Positions 1 through 8,004 of a DNA stretch of 34,864 nucleotides are shown here, in pieces. Each line of letters starts with the position of its first letter. Within the stretch, counting starts at the first letter, position 1. The notes beneath the pieces were generated by a model, which saw nothing but the letters and a program-made list of their open reading frames with translations, ran no database searches and was not told the DNA's origin. A program made the position numbers and the translations under genes. This DNA is from Chloroflexota bacterium (GTDB lineage Bacteria > Chloroflexota > Anaerolineae > Anaerolineales > Anaerolineaceae): assembly GCA_012798065.1 (NCBI GenBank), contig JAAZNW010000028.1, forward strand, positions 1-34,864, read 5' to 3'.

Positions 1-49
1 CTTTTTCTGCTATTTCGTCTGCAAAGGTATAATCATTTTGGTGAGTCAT
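1..49 (-). CDS. Start of a probable transposase (5' fragment only)
   Basis: A minus-strand reading frame opens with ATG at 49-47 and leaves the window at position 1, giving MTHQNDYTFADEIAEK. The start is well supported by AAGGAGAACAAAATG, a near-perfect Shine-Dalgarno at good spacing. The short polar N-terminus is reminiscent of IS256-family (mutator-type) transposases, which would carry a DDE catalytic domain further downstream. Only 16 residues are visible, so the family assignment is tentative. A 10-base inverted repeat overlaps the start codon and may limit translation. Confidence 0.45.
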   Translation of the reverse strand, partial: MTHQNDYTFADEIAEK

Positions 50-100
50 TTTGTTCTCCTTGTATGGTTTAGTCACCTTAAGGATACTTCTGACTCACCA
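39..100 (-). repeat. Inverted repeat enclosing the transposase ribosome site
   Basis: TGGTGAGTCA at 39-48 and TGACTCACCA at 91-100 are perfect inverted copies of 10 bases, 42 bases apart. In a minus-strand transcript they could pair to form a stem that contains the start codon and has the Shine-Dalgarno in its loop. Such foldback structures are known to damp transposase translation from readthrough transcripts in some insertion sequences. The pairing is seen in the sequence; the role is inferred. Confidence 0.55.
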
Positions 101-204
101 CTTTTGTTAAGGTTCAGCAATTTACAGAAAATATGTTACACCACCCCCGCTGTGCCTCTCCAATAGTCCTCCTATGAAATGTTGATACTTTATTAATAAT
201 CACC

Positions 205-251
205 TGCTATTCTAGACCTGTATGAAAAGTATCTGGTTACAAGGAGAAATA
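205..251 (+). promoter_or_regulatory. Probable dnaK promoter and ribosome binding site
   Basis: An extended -10 element TGCTATTCT lies at 205-213. A TTGATA sequence at 182-187 is spaced 20 bases from it, which is too far for a standard -35, so the extended -10 probably carries the promoter. AAGGAGA at about 241-247 is a strong ribosome site six bases before the ATG at 254. No CIRCE element (TTAGCACTC-N9-GAGTGCTAA) is present between the insertion-sequence end and the gene. Confidence 0.45.
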
Positions 252-253
252 CA

Positions 254-2146
254 ATGGGAAAAATAATTGGTATCGATCTGGGAACAACCAACTCAGTGGT
301 AGCCGTTATGCAGGGTGGAGACGCCCAGGTCATCAACACCGCTGAAGGCGCGCGCCTGTGCCCTTCTGTGGTTGCTTTTAATAAAAATGGCGAGCGCCTT
401 GTGGGGCAAACCGCCAAACGACAGGCAGTGATCAACCCGGAAAACACAGTGTTCTCGATTAAACGCTTTATGGGACGCCGATTCGATGAGGTGGAAAGCG
501 AACGCAAGATGGTTCCATTTGAGGTGATCTCCGGTCCGATGAAAGACGCGCGTGTGCGCATCCCTGTGACAGGCCGCGATTACTCACCTCAAGAGATTTC
601 TGCCATGATCCTGTCCAAGCTCAAAGCAGACGCCGAAGCCTACCTGGGGGAGAAGGTCAGCCAGGCGGTTATCACCGTTCCGGCGTATTTTAATGACAGT
701 CAGCGCCAGGCCACCAAAGATGCCGGTAAGATTGCCGGGCTGGAAGTGCTGCGCATCATCAATGAGCCTACCGCTTCAGCCCTGGCCTACGGGCTGGATA
801 AAAAGAAGAACGAAAAGATCCTGGTCTTTGACCTGGGCGGAGGTACCTTTGATGTATCCGTGCTGGAGGTATGTGAAGGTGTTTTCGAAGTCAAATCCAC
901 CAGCGGCGACACTCACCTGGGTGGCGACGACTGGGACGAGGTTATCGTCAACTGGGCGGCTGATCAGTTCAAGGCGGACCAGGGAATTGATCTGCGTAAA
1001 GACCGCCAGGCTCTGCAGAGATTGCGCGAGGCTGCCGAAAAAGCCAAGATCGAGCTCTCCACGGTGATGGAAACCGAGATCAACCTGCCTTATATCACCG
1101 CTGACGCAAACGGCCCTAAACATCTGGTCACCAAACTCAGCCGTTCTCGCTTCGAGCAAATGACCGCGCATCTCCTGGATCGCTGCAAAAAACCGTTTGA
1201 GAGCGCGCTAAAAGACGCCGGGCTTAAAGCATCTGACATTAACGAACTGGTGCTGGTGGGCGGGTCCACCCGTATGCCGCAAGTAGTGGATATGGTGCGC
1301 GGGCTGATCAACAAGGAACCTAACAAGGGCGTCAATCCGGATGAAGTGGTCGCGATCGGCGCTGCCATTCAGGGCGGTGTGCTAGGCGGAGAGGTGAAAG
1401 ACATCTTGCTGCTCGACGTGACCCCACTCTCGCTGGGCGTGGAAACAATGGGCGCGGTGATGACACCCATCATTGAGCGCAACACCACCATCCCCATCCG
1501 CAAGTCTCAAATCTTCTCCACAGCGGAAGATGGGCAGACGGCAGTGGATATTCACGTGCTGCAGGGTGAAAGACCCATGGCGGCGGATAATATGACCCTC
1601 GGGCGCTTCCGGCTTGAAGGGATCCCCACTGCTCCGCGCGGTATCCCGCAAATTGAAGTGACCTTTGATATCGACGCTAACGGTATCCTCAACGTCACCG
1701 CGCAGGATAAAGCTACAGGTCGTGAGCAGAAAGTGACCATCACCGCCTCCACCAACCTGCAGAAGTCAGATATAGAGCGCATGGTGGAAGAAGCCAAAGC
1801 GCACAAATCTGAAGATGACCGCCGTAAGGAGCTGGCCGAAGCCCGCAACATCGCTGACAACGCCGCTTACCAGGTTGAAAAGGCGATCAAGGAAGCCGGC
1901 GAAAAGGTCACAACCAGCGATCGATCGTCCATCGAAGCCCGGGTTCAGGAACTGCGCAGCGCGATGACCGGAGAGGATGTCTCGCGCATCAAGAGCCTGA
2001 CAGAAACCCTGCAACAGGACTACGCCCGCGTGATGCAGGCGTCTGCCCAGGCGCAGACCGCGCCCGGCGGTGGTGATGCCGGCGGCAGCGCACCACCTGA
2101 CGACGGCGGCGACGTGGTGGACGGCGAATTCACCGAAAAGAATTAA
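254..2146 (+). CDS. dnaK: Molecular chaperone DnaK (Hsp70)
   Basis: ATP-driven cytoplasmic chaperone that binds exposed hydrophobic peptides and works with DnaJ and GrpE. The 630-residue product is full length for the family. It begins with the phosphate-binding motif [10 protein letters not shown], continues through the Hsp70 signatures [13 protein letters not shown] and [15 protein letters not shown], and has the third signature [11 protein letters not shown]. The linker [15 protein letters not shown] near residue 385 leads into the substrate-binding domain. It ends in a Gly/Pro-rich tail and [12 protein letters not shown], close to the usual conserved C-terminus. The start has a strong AAGGAGA ribosome site. 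No grpE or dnaJ lies nearby, so the gene stands alone, with an insertion-sequence end about 100 bases upstream and a hairpin just downstream. Lone or multiple dnaK copies are common in Chloroflexota, so this may be one of several paralogues. Confidence 0.98.
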   Translation: MGKIIGIDLGTTNSVVAVMQGGDAQVINTAEGARLCPSVVAFNKNGERLVGQTAKRQAVINPENTVFSIKRFMGRRFDEVESERKMVPFEVISGPMKDARVRIPVTGRDYSPQEISAMILSKLKADAEAYLGEKVSQAVITVPAYFNDSQRQATKDAGKIAGLEVLRIINEPTASALAYGLDKKKNEKILVFDLGGGTFDVSVLEVCEGVFEVKSTSGDTHLGGDDWDEVIVNWAADQFKADQGIDLRKDRQALQRLREAAEKAKIELSTVMETEINLPYITADANGPKHLVTKLSRSRFEQMTAHLLDRCKKPFESALKDAGLKASDINELVLVGGSTRMPQVVDMVRGLINKEPNKGVNPDEVVAIGAAIQGGVLGGEVKDILLLDVTPLSLGVETMGAVMTPIIERNTTIPIRKSQIFSTAEDGQTAVDIHVLQGERPMAADNMTLGRFRLEGIPTAPRGIPQIEVTFDIDANGILNVTAQDKATGREQKVTITASTNLQKSDIERMVEEAKAHKSEDDRRKELAEARNIADNAAYQVEKAIKEAGEKVTTSDRSSIEARVQELRSAMTGEDVSRIKSLTETLQQDYARVMQASAQAQTAPGGGDAGGSAPPDDGGDVVDGEFTEKN

Positions 2147-2166
2147 CCTGTTTGACAGAATCAAGC

Positions 2167-2194
2167 CACAAGGCGGCCAACTGGCCGCCTTGTG
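2167..2194 (+). terminator. Hairpin after dnaK
   Basis: CACAAGGCGGCCA at 2167-2179 and TGGCCGCCTTGTG at 2182-2194 are perfect inverted arms, with the innermost pair forced open to give a short loop. It lies 21 bases after the dnaK stop. There is no clear T-run after it (CTTTGC), so it may be a weak intrinsic terminator or an RNA 3' stabiliser. Confidence 0.7.
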
Positions 2195-2314
2195 CTTTGC
2201 GCCTGATGCTAATGGCCAACGGGTCCATCACCAAGCGCAACCCAACAACGCTGCGGACTAACGCGCAGTATATACATGTTAGAATTCAGCCATTCTTATT
2301 ATTCTCAGGACAAC

Positions 2315-3634
2315 ATGAGCGCTTCTGTTCCCTCAACCTTTACCCCTACCCCCATCGTCCGAGTTGCGGAACGCCTGCTCACCGCTTTCCTCAAGGTGGC
2401 CGCGAAGCAGTACCTATCTCTTCAACCAACCAACCTGTCCTCTGTCCCGCCGCCGCAGCCCGGACATCGTTACACTTTATACGCCCACGCCCCTTTCTGC
2501 GAAAGCCTCTGCCCTTACTGCTCTTTCAACCGCTTTGTGTTAGATCGGGAGAAAGCCGCGGCTTACTTCAAGTCTTTGCGCGCAGAAATGCGCCTGATCG
2601 CCAACCTGGGCTACCGCTTTTCTTCGCTCTACCTGGGTGGTGGTACCCCCACGATCCTCCCAGATGAACTGGTGCGTACCATTGACCTGGCGCGGGAGCT
2701 CTTCAGTATCAACGAGGTCAGCTGCGAAACCAACCCCAACCACTTAAACCCGGAGATGGTCGTGCTATTGAAAGAGCGTGTACAACGCCTTTCAGTTGGC
2801 GTTCAGAGTTTCAATGACGGGCTGCTCAAGCAAATGAACCGCTACCAAAAATTTGGTTCTGGCGCCAGCATCCTTGAAAGTATCCGCCGCACTGCTCCAC
2901 ACTTCAAATCCCTCAACGTGGATATGATTTTTAACTTCCCCAGCCAGACGCCGCAAATCTTGCGCGACGATCTGCGCGCGGTCATCGACTCAGGCGCGCA
3001 GCAGGTGACCTTTTACCCGCTGATGTCTTCTCCCTCGGTCAGGCGCTCCATGGCCAGCACGATCGGTGAACTCATCCCTGCCCGCGAAGCCGATTATTAC
3101 GCCATCATCAGCCAGGGATTAGCGCAGGATTTCTCCGCGCTCTCCGCCTGGACTTTCGCGCGTAATGGCAGCAACCTTATTGACGAGTATATTGTGGATA
3201 ACGAAGAATATGTGGGGGTGGGATCCGGCGTATTTTCATACCTGAATGGCTGCCTTTACGCCAGTACATTTTCCTTGCGGGAATACAGCGACCTGGTTTC
3301 TCAGGGGCGGATGGCGCTCAGCGGGGCACAGCCTTTCAGCCGGCGCCAGCAAATGCGTTACCGGATGATGATGGACATGTTCGGCCTGCGCTTCGATCGC
3401 GCCGCCTTCAGGCAGCGCTTTGGTGTTCCTGCCAGCCGCGGGCTATGGCTGGAAATGCTCTTCTTCCGCCTGCTGGGAGCGTTTGAGAAGAAGAATCCTG
3501 CCATCCCTACTCCCGTTGGGCGCTACCTCTCGCTGGTGATCATGCGCGAATTCTTCACCGGTGTCAACCAGGTGCGTGATATCGCGCGCGCAGCGCTTTC
3601 CCCGTACGACCGTGGGGAATGTTACGCGCCCTGA
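2315..3634 (+). CDS. Radical SAM protein of the HemN/HemW (coproporphyrinogen III oxidase-like) family
   Basis: Likely a radical S-adenosylmethionine enzyme or haem chaperone related to HemN and HemW. The iron-sulfur motif is C62-x3-C66-x2-C69 (HAPFCESLCPYCSF), followed by GGGTP (SAM binding), CETNPNHL and RLSVGVQSFND, all typical of the family. The residue two after the third Cys is Phe, as in HemW, whereas true HemN has a fourth Cys (CxxxCxxCxC). Membership of the family is therefore secure, but coproporphyrinogen dehydrogenase activity is doubtful. I prefer the start at 2315 (439 residues): AGGA lies just before it and a possible -10 (TATTAT/TATTCT at 2297-2305) is only 9-12 bases upstream. 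An in-frame ATG at 2276 would add 13 residues of unconvincing sequence. No other haem genes are adjacent, so it is probably transcribed alone. Confidence 0.85.
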   Translation: MSASVPSTFTPTPIVRVAERLLTAFLKVAAKQYLSLQPTNLSSVPPPQPGHRYTLYAHAPFCESLCPYCSFNRFVLDREKAAAYFKSLRAEMRLIANLGYRFSSLYLGGGTPTILPDELVRTIDLARELFSINEVSCETNPNHLNPEMVVLLKERVQRLSVGVQSFNDGLLKQMNRYQKFGSGASILESIRRTAPHFKSLNVDMIFNFPSQTPQILRDDLRAVIDSGAQQVTFYPLMSSPSVRRSMASTIGELIPAREADYYAIISQGLAQDFSALSAWTFARNGSNLIDEYIVDNEEYVGVGSGVFSYLNGCLYASTFSLREYSDLVSQGRMALSGAQPFSRRQQMRYRMMMDMFGLRFDRAAFRQRFGVPASRGLWLEMLFFRLLGAFEKKNPAIPTPVGRYLSLVIMREFFTGVNQVRDIARAALSPYDRGECYAP

Positions 3635-4024
3635 AAGTTGTTGAAACCCCGCCGAAAAGCCGCAGCAAGCGCACAGGCTTGCCCAGCGCCTCCTGCTGCC
3701 GGCCGTTGGCGCGCCGGGCTTCAGCATCACCGAGCAAGTTAAAGTCAGGCACTGCCTTTCCAATCCATTCAATAAAGAACTGGAAAGCAGTTTGACCATT
3801 GATGGTATTGGCGCATCTTTTTCTGCCGCCTTCGGGTTCACAGTTTACCAGCGAGAAACATAACAAGTGGCAAGACCTGCCCAGCAATCAGCACGCCGAA
3901 AGACAACAGGGTGTGGCTCGATTAACCATCGTTAAGATAATCATCTGACTGTTTAACTGGGAGCCCATCCTGTTCCTGGCAAAAGACCTGGCAGCAATAG
4001 CTGATGAGAGAGTTCATATCCAGG
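3635..4024. other. Intergenic region, possible minus-strand gene remnant
   Basis: No convincing intact gene lies here. On the minus strand a frame stays open from about 3887 down into the 3' end of the radical SAM gene. Between 3810 and 3640 it gives protein-like sequence (including FFIEWIGKAVPDFNLLGDAE and GKPVRLLRLFGG), but without a good ATG start or ribosome site. It may be the decayed end of a gene whose family I do not recognise, or chance. The last bases before 4025 hold no terminator that I can support. Confidence 0.25.
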
Positions 4025-4033
4025 TGTTATAAT
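4025..4033 (+). promoter_or_regulatory. Extended -10 promoter, leaderless start
   Basis: TGTTATAAT is a perfect extended -10 hexamer. Exactly six bases (GCCCGC) separate it from the ATG at 4040, which would place transcription start on or next to the start codon. This supports the 4040 start and suggests a leaderless mRNA. There is no Shine-Dalgarno. Confidence 0.65.
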
Positions 4034-4039
4034 GCCCGC

Positions 4040-5380
4040 ATGCGTTACAGGCGAAAATGGTTACTCCTCATACTGGCTGTGTTAATCGTCGCCGGTCTAA
4101 CCCTCAGCCTTCCTCCCGTTTGGTCGCGCGTCACCTATCATACCCACAACCTGGTTGCGGACATAAAATATCGTCTCAATCCTCCTCAAGCTGAGGTTTT
4201 TGTGCCTTCTGGCGCTGAAGAAGGAAATTTGATTGCGACTGCTGCCGTAGCAACACTGACGGCGCTCGTTCCCACACCCACCTCACCCGTCCTGCCAACT
4301 GAAGGAACTCCCCTCCCCTCTTCCACGCCTACTCTCACACCTGTACCCCTGCCAATCAAAGTCTACCTGCCTGGAGTTAAACCTGAACCCCAGTTATGGA
4401 ACAACTGCGGACCAGCAACCCTTTCAATGAATCTCTCCTTTTATCAATGGGGCAAAACTCAGGTGGAGGCTGCGGAGGTGCTCAAACCCAATCCGCGCGA
4501 TAAAAACGTGATGCCTTACGAGATGGTCACTTTTATCAACACACAGACCTCGCTGCGCGCGCTTTCACGTATGGGGGGCGATGTGGAGACCCTCAAACGC
4601 CTGCTCAACGCGGGCTTCCCGGTGTTGGTGGAAAAAGGTTTTGAGCCCGGCGATCTGAAAAAAGAAGGCTGGATGGGGCATTTTAATCTGGTCATTGGTT
4701 ATAACGATGATGCTCAGTCCTTCATTACCCAAGATTCTTACCTGCTCAGCCACCCCCCGGGGGGAGGCGAGATCAAAGACCTCGAAACCTTCCCGGGTTT
4801 CACTGTGCCATACGAAGATTTGCAAAAGGACTGGCGCGCGTTTAATTACGTTCTGATTGTTGTTTACCCGCCCGAAAAAGAGAATGATGTGCTCAACGCT
4901 CTTGGTCCGCTGATGGACGAGAATGATGCTTATCAATTGGCCTATGAACGCGCAAAAAAGGAAGCAACCACACTGAGCGATGTACGCGAACGCTTTTTCG
5001 CCTGGTTCAACGCCGGTACCAGCCTGGTGTACCTGGCGGATTACAATAGTGCGGCTGCGGCTTATGATTCCGCTTTCAACCTTTACGCGCAGATACCAGA
5101 GAACGACCGCCCCTGGCGCATGATGTGGTACCAGACCGGCCCTTACTTCGCCTATTACTACTCCGCCCGCTACTCAGATGTGATCAACCTGGCAGACCAG
5201 ACGCTGAAACGCATGAGCGCGGAACCTATCCTTGAAGAAAGTTACTACTGGCGCGGCATGGCTTACCTGGCGCTGGGAGATAACGAGCGCGCGCGCGCCG
5301 AGTTTCGCGACAGTCTTAAGTATCACCCGGGGTTTGGCCCCAGCCTGGCCGCGCTTGAACAAATGGGGGAAACTCCCTGA
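4040..5380 (+). CDS. Membrane-anchored C39-like peptidase domain protein with TPR repeats
   Basis: A 446-residue protein with, in order: a positively charged start and one hydrophobic segment (about residues 5-25, signal anchor); a Thr/Pro/Ser-rich linker (about 70-105); a papain-like C39-type domain (about 110-280); and C-terminal TPR-like helices (about 300-440). The C39 domain shows Cys123 in NNCGPAT and His214 in GHFNLVIGYND, with an Asp in ITQDSY as the likely third residue. C39-like domains either cleave peptides, often at Gly-Gly leaders, or act as inactive binding modules. No ABC transporter or small leader-peptide gene adjoins, so the substrate is unknown. It is probably displayed outside the membrane. 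The 4040 start is chosen because the signal anchor begins there and TGTTATAAT lies six bases upstream; the longer frame from 4004 would include the promoter. It is followed by sbcD after 36 bases, which hold a separate -10-like box. Confidence 0.8.
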   Translation: MRYRRKWLLLILAVLIVAGLTLSLPPVWSRVTYHTHNLVADIKYRLNPPQAEVFVPSGAEEGNLIATAAVATLTALVPTPTSPVLPTEGTPLPSSTPTLTPVPLPIKVYLPGVKPEPQLWNNCGPATLSMNLSFYQWGKTQVEAAEVLKPNPRDKNVMPYEMVTFINTQTSLRALSRMGGDVETLKRLLNAGFPVLVEKGFEPGDLKKEGWMGHFNLVIGYNDDAQSFITQDSYLLSHPPGGGEIKDLETFPGFTVPYEDLQKDWRAFNYVLIVVYPPEKENDVLNALGPLMDENDAYQLAYERAKKEATTLSDVRERFFAWFNAGTSLVYLADYNSAAAAYDSAFNLYAQIPENDRPWRMMWYQTGPYFAYYYSARYSDVINLADQTLKRMSAEPILEESYYWRGMAYLALGDNERARAEFRDSLKYHPGFGPSLAALEQMGETP

Positions 5381-5390
5381 GATTTTCGGC

Positions 5391-5396
5391 TATACT
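5391..5396 (+). promoter_or_regulatory. Possible -10 box for the sbcD operon
   Basis: TATACT lies in the 36-base gap before sbcD, 20 bases ahead of its ATG, implying a leader of about 14 bases. No Shine-Dalgarno is visible between it and the ATG (TTAGAAAATTTC). It may allow the operon to be transcribed separately from the upstream peptidase gene. Confidence 0.4.
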
Positions 5397-5416
5397 TGTA
5401 ATGGTTAGAAAATTTC

Positions 5417-6655
5417 ATGATCAAGATCCTGCATTTTGCTGACGCTCATATTGATATTGCCACACACGGAAAACATGACCCTGAAACCGGCTTGCCCATC
5501 CGCGCCCTCGACTTTTTAAAAGCCCTGGATACCATCATTGACCACGCCATTTCCGAAAAAGTGGATCTGGTCATATTCGCCGGAGACGCCTACAAAGACC
5601 GAACCCCATCGCCCACTTTCCAACGTGAATGGGGAAAACGCATCATCCGCCTGCCACAGGCGGATATCCCCGCACTTTTACTGGTAGGGAATCACGATAT
5701 CAGTCCCGCCAGCGGACGCGCGCACACCTTGCAGGAATTCGACACCCTGCAGGTGCCGAAAGTGCGGGTGCTTTACAAACCCGAGCTGCTTAAACCCGCG
5801 GACCTGTGGGGGCTGCAGTTGCAGGTGCTCTCGCTGCCATGGGTGTTCCGCTCCAGCCTGGTGGCCGCGCTGGGGCTTTCCGCTGTAGAAGAAGACACTG
5901 TTCACGAGGAGATCGAAAAACGCCTCACCACCATCCTGCAGGCGCAGATGGACGAACTTGACCCCGCGCTGCCCACTGTGCTGGTGGGGCACGGCTCCGT
6001 GCAGGGGGCAGTTTATGGCAATGAACGCACCGTCATGCTGGGCAAAGACCTGGTTCTGCCTGGCTCACTGGTGAAAGACCCTCGCCTGGATTACACCGCG
6101 CTCGGTCATATTCACAAATACCAGGACCTCAACCCTGGGCTGCACCCGCCAGTCGTATACGCAGGTTCCATTGAACGGGTTGATTTCGGCGAGGCCGCAG
6201 ATGACAAGGGCTTTGTCATCGCTGAGGTGGAGAAAGGAAACACCTCGTACCGGTTTGTAAAATTGCACGGTCGCGCCTTCTTTGACCGGCTGGTCAGGCT
6301 TTCCATGGAAGACAGGGCGATGGAAAAAATCCTCGCTTCCTCACCGAACGAAGCTGAAGCCGAGAACGCCATCTTCAGACTGGTCATTGAGTATCCGCGT
6401 GAGCTTGAAGCCGATATTGATGAGCCTGCCTTACGCCAAAAATTCGCCTCCGCGCTCGAATTTCACCTGGTCCGCCGCCCGCAAGCAGAGGCCCGGCTGC
6501 GCCTGCCCGCTGATCAGAACATCGCCAGCTACAGTCCGTTGGAATTGCTCTCGACTTACTGGAAATCCACTCACGCCCAACCTCGTGATCTAGCAGGGCT
6601 GCAAACACTTGCTCAATCGATCTTTCAATCCGTAACCGGATCAAAGCCCGGGTAA
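5417..6655 (+). CDS. sbcD: Exonuclease subunit SbcD (Mre11-type nuclease)
   Basis: Metal-dependent nuclease that pairs with SbcC to trim DNA ends, hairpins and protein-blocked breaks. The 412 residues carry the calcineurin-like phosphoesterase motifs in order: FADAHID (Asp8, His10), FAGDAYKDR, LLVGNHDIS (Asn-His-Asp), VGHGSV and ALGHIHKYQ. The length and a capping C-terminal domain match the family. The gene starts a close-packed run: a CNNM/CorC-like gene follows after 20 bases, then sbcC. Normally sbcD and sbcC are directly adjacent, so the membrane-protein gene between them is unusual. Start at 5417 is taken because family members open with the metal-binding strand at residue ~4 (IKILHFADAH). 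Confidence 0.93.
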   Translation: MIKILHFADAHIDIATHGKHDPETGLPIRALDFLKALDTIIDHAISEKVDLVIFAGDAYKDRTPSPTFQREWGKRIIRLPQADIPALLLVGNHDISPASGRAHTLQEFDTLQVPKVRVLYKPELLKPADLWGLQLQVLSLPWVFRSSLVAALGLSAVEEDTVHEEIEKRLTTILQAQMDELDPALPTVLVGHGSVQGAVYGNERTVMLGKDLVLPGSLVKDPRLDYTALGHIHKYQDLNPGLHPPVVYAGSIERVDFGEAADDKGFVIAEVEKGNTSYRFVKLHGRAFFDRLVRLSMEDRAMEKILASSPNEAEAENAIFRLVIEYPRELEADIDEPALRQKFASALEFHLVRRPQAEARLRLPADQNIASYSPLELLSTYWKSTHAQPRDLAGLQTLAQSIFQSVTGSKPG

Positions 6656-6675
6656 GGACGGCAAGGTTATCCGAC

Positions 6676-8004
6676 ATGTCCAATACATTGATTGAAATCC
6701 TGGTCATTTTCGTCCTGATCTTGTTTAACGGTTTTTTTTCTATGTCGGAAATTGCCATTGTTTCAGCCCGCAAAGTGCGCCTGGAACAACGCGCGGATGA
6801 AGGAGATGCGGGCGCCGGTCGCGCGCTGCAGCTCTCCAAGGAGACCGGGCAATTTTTGTCCTCCGTGCAGGTGGGCATCACCCTGGTGGCGATGCTCACG
6901 GGCGCTTTTGGCGGCGCCACTCTGGCAGAGCGGCTGACCCAGTCGCTCGCCCGCGTTCCCTGGTTGGCCACGTCGGCCGCCACGCTCTCCCTGGTCATTG
7001 TCGTGCTGGTCACCACTTATTTCTCGTTGGTCATTGGCGAGCTTATTCCCAAGAAGATCGCGCTCAACAACCCTGAAAAAATCGCTTCAAAAGTCTCCGG
7101 TATCATGGTGTTTTTCTCCCGGCTCACATCACCGCTAACGCGCCTGCTTTCTTCCTCCACTGACCTGGGCATGCGCCTGCTGGGCATCAAGCCCTCCGGC
7201 GAACCCCCCATTACCGAAGAAGAGATCAAAGTACTCATCGACCAGGGAACACAGGTGGGGGTATTTGGTGAAGCAGAACAGGACATGGTGGAAGGCATTT
7301 TCCGTTTGAACGACCGTTCAATCAATGCCATTATGACCCCGCGCACGGATGTCACCTGGTTGGACGCGGACGACAGTATCGAAGAAATACTGAAGACCAT
7401 CCTCCAATCTCCCTATTCCCGCTTTCCAGTTTCCAGGGAGTCATTGGACAATGTGCTGGGAATTCTCAAATCCAGAGACTTGCTTGAAAAGCAGCTTTCA
7501 GGCGAACCTTTTAACCTGTTGGACCTGCTGCAAAAGCCACTTTTCATCCCAGAAAACACGCCCGTCATGCGCGTTCTTGAAATGGAGCGTGAGCACGGGG
7601 TACATGAAGCCCTGGTGATCGATGAGTACGGTGGCGTGCTCGGATTCGTCACCCTTTTTGACGTGCTCGAAGCCATTATCGGTGAACTCCCCAGCCAGGA
7701 CCAGGCTTCAGAACCCGAAATCGTGATGCGCGAAGATGGTTCTTACCTGATTGATGGTTTACTGCCCATTGACGAGTTTAAGGACCTGTTCGATCTGGAC
7801 CTGCTCCCTGAAGAAGATAAAGTGGGATTCCAAACCGCTGGCGGATTCGTGATGAACCAGGTGGGTTCCATTCCCCACGCCGGTCAGACTTTCCAATGGA
7901 ATGATCTGCTATTTGAGGTGCTGGATATGGACGGCCTGCGTATCGACAAGATCTTGGTCAGCCGCAATAGCGAAAAAACGCCGCCTGCTGGAGGGGATAA
8001 ATGA
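6676..8004 (+). CDS. CNNM/CorC-family membrane protein (DUF21, CBS pair, CorC_HlyC domain)
   Basis: A 442-residue membrane protein of the haemolysin-C-like/CNNM group, associated with Mg2+ or Co2+ transport or efflux. It has three or four hydrophobic segments in an N-terminal DUF21 domain (about 1-190, starting LIEILVIFVLILFNGFF and including LVIGELIPKKIAL). A CBS-domain pair follows (about 205-330, with INAIMTPRTDVTWLD and VLVIDEYGGVLGFVT-like motifs), then a C-terminal CorC_HlyC transporter-associated domain (about 345-430). Haemolysin is a historic name and lysis is not implied. It sits between sbcD and sbcC, 20 bases after sbcD and overlapping sbcC by four bases (ATGA), so it is co-transcribed and perhaps translationally coupled. 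A role for metal supply to the Mn-dependent nuclease is an attractive but unsupported guess. Confidence 0.9.
   Translation: MSNTLIEILVIFVLILFNGFFSMSEIAIVSARKVRLEQRADEGDAGAGRALQLSKETGQFLSSVQVGITLVAMLTGAFGGATLAERLTQSLARVPWLATSAATLSLVIVVLVTTYFSLVIGELIPKKIALNNPEKIASKVSGIMVFFSRLTSPLTRLLSSSTDLGMRLLGIKPSGEPPITEEEIKVLIDQGTQVGVFGEAEQDMVEGIFRLNDRSINAIMTPRTDVTWLDADDSIEEILKTILQSPYSRFPVSRESLDNVLGILKSRDLLEKQLSGEPFNLLDLLQKPLFIPENTPVMRVLEMEREHGVHEALVIDEYGGVLGFVTLFDVLEAIIGELPSQDQASEPEIVMREDGSYLIDGLLPIDEFKDLFDLDLLPEEDKVGFQTAGGFVMNQVGSIPHAGQTFQWNDLLFEVLDMDGLRIDKILVSRNSEKTPPAGGDK

Larger units (their letters stand above)
1..148 (-). mobile_element. Terminal part of a probable IS256-family insertion sequence
   Basis: Read on the minus strand, positions 148 to about 118 give a terminus beginning with a G-run (GGGGGTGGTGTAACA) followed by ATTTTCTGTAAATTG. 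This resembles the terminal inverted repeats of IS256-family elements. About 100 bases inside it lies a strong ribosome site and the first codons of a protein that runs off the window. The other end of the element is outside the window, so neither the matching inverted repeat nor a target duplication can be checked. The family call rests on pattern memory of the terminus and of the start of the protein. Confidence 0.5.

Noticed and set aside
149..253. CIRCE or other HrcA site before dnaK
   Set aside because: No TTAGCACTC/GAGTGCTAA pair is present.
776..1171. Long antisense frames within dnaK, sbcC and other genes
   Set aside because: They are shadows of strongly supported genes on the other strand, without starts or recognisable products.
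4004..4039. Longer N-terminus for the C39-like protein
   Set aside because: The extension contains the TGTTATAAT promoter and precedes a perfect signal anchor beginning at 4040.
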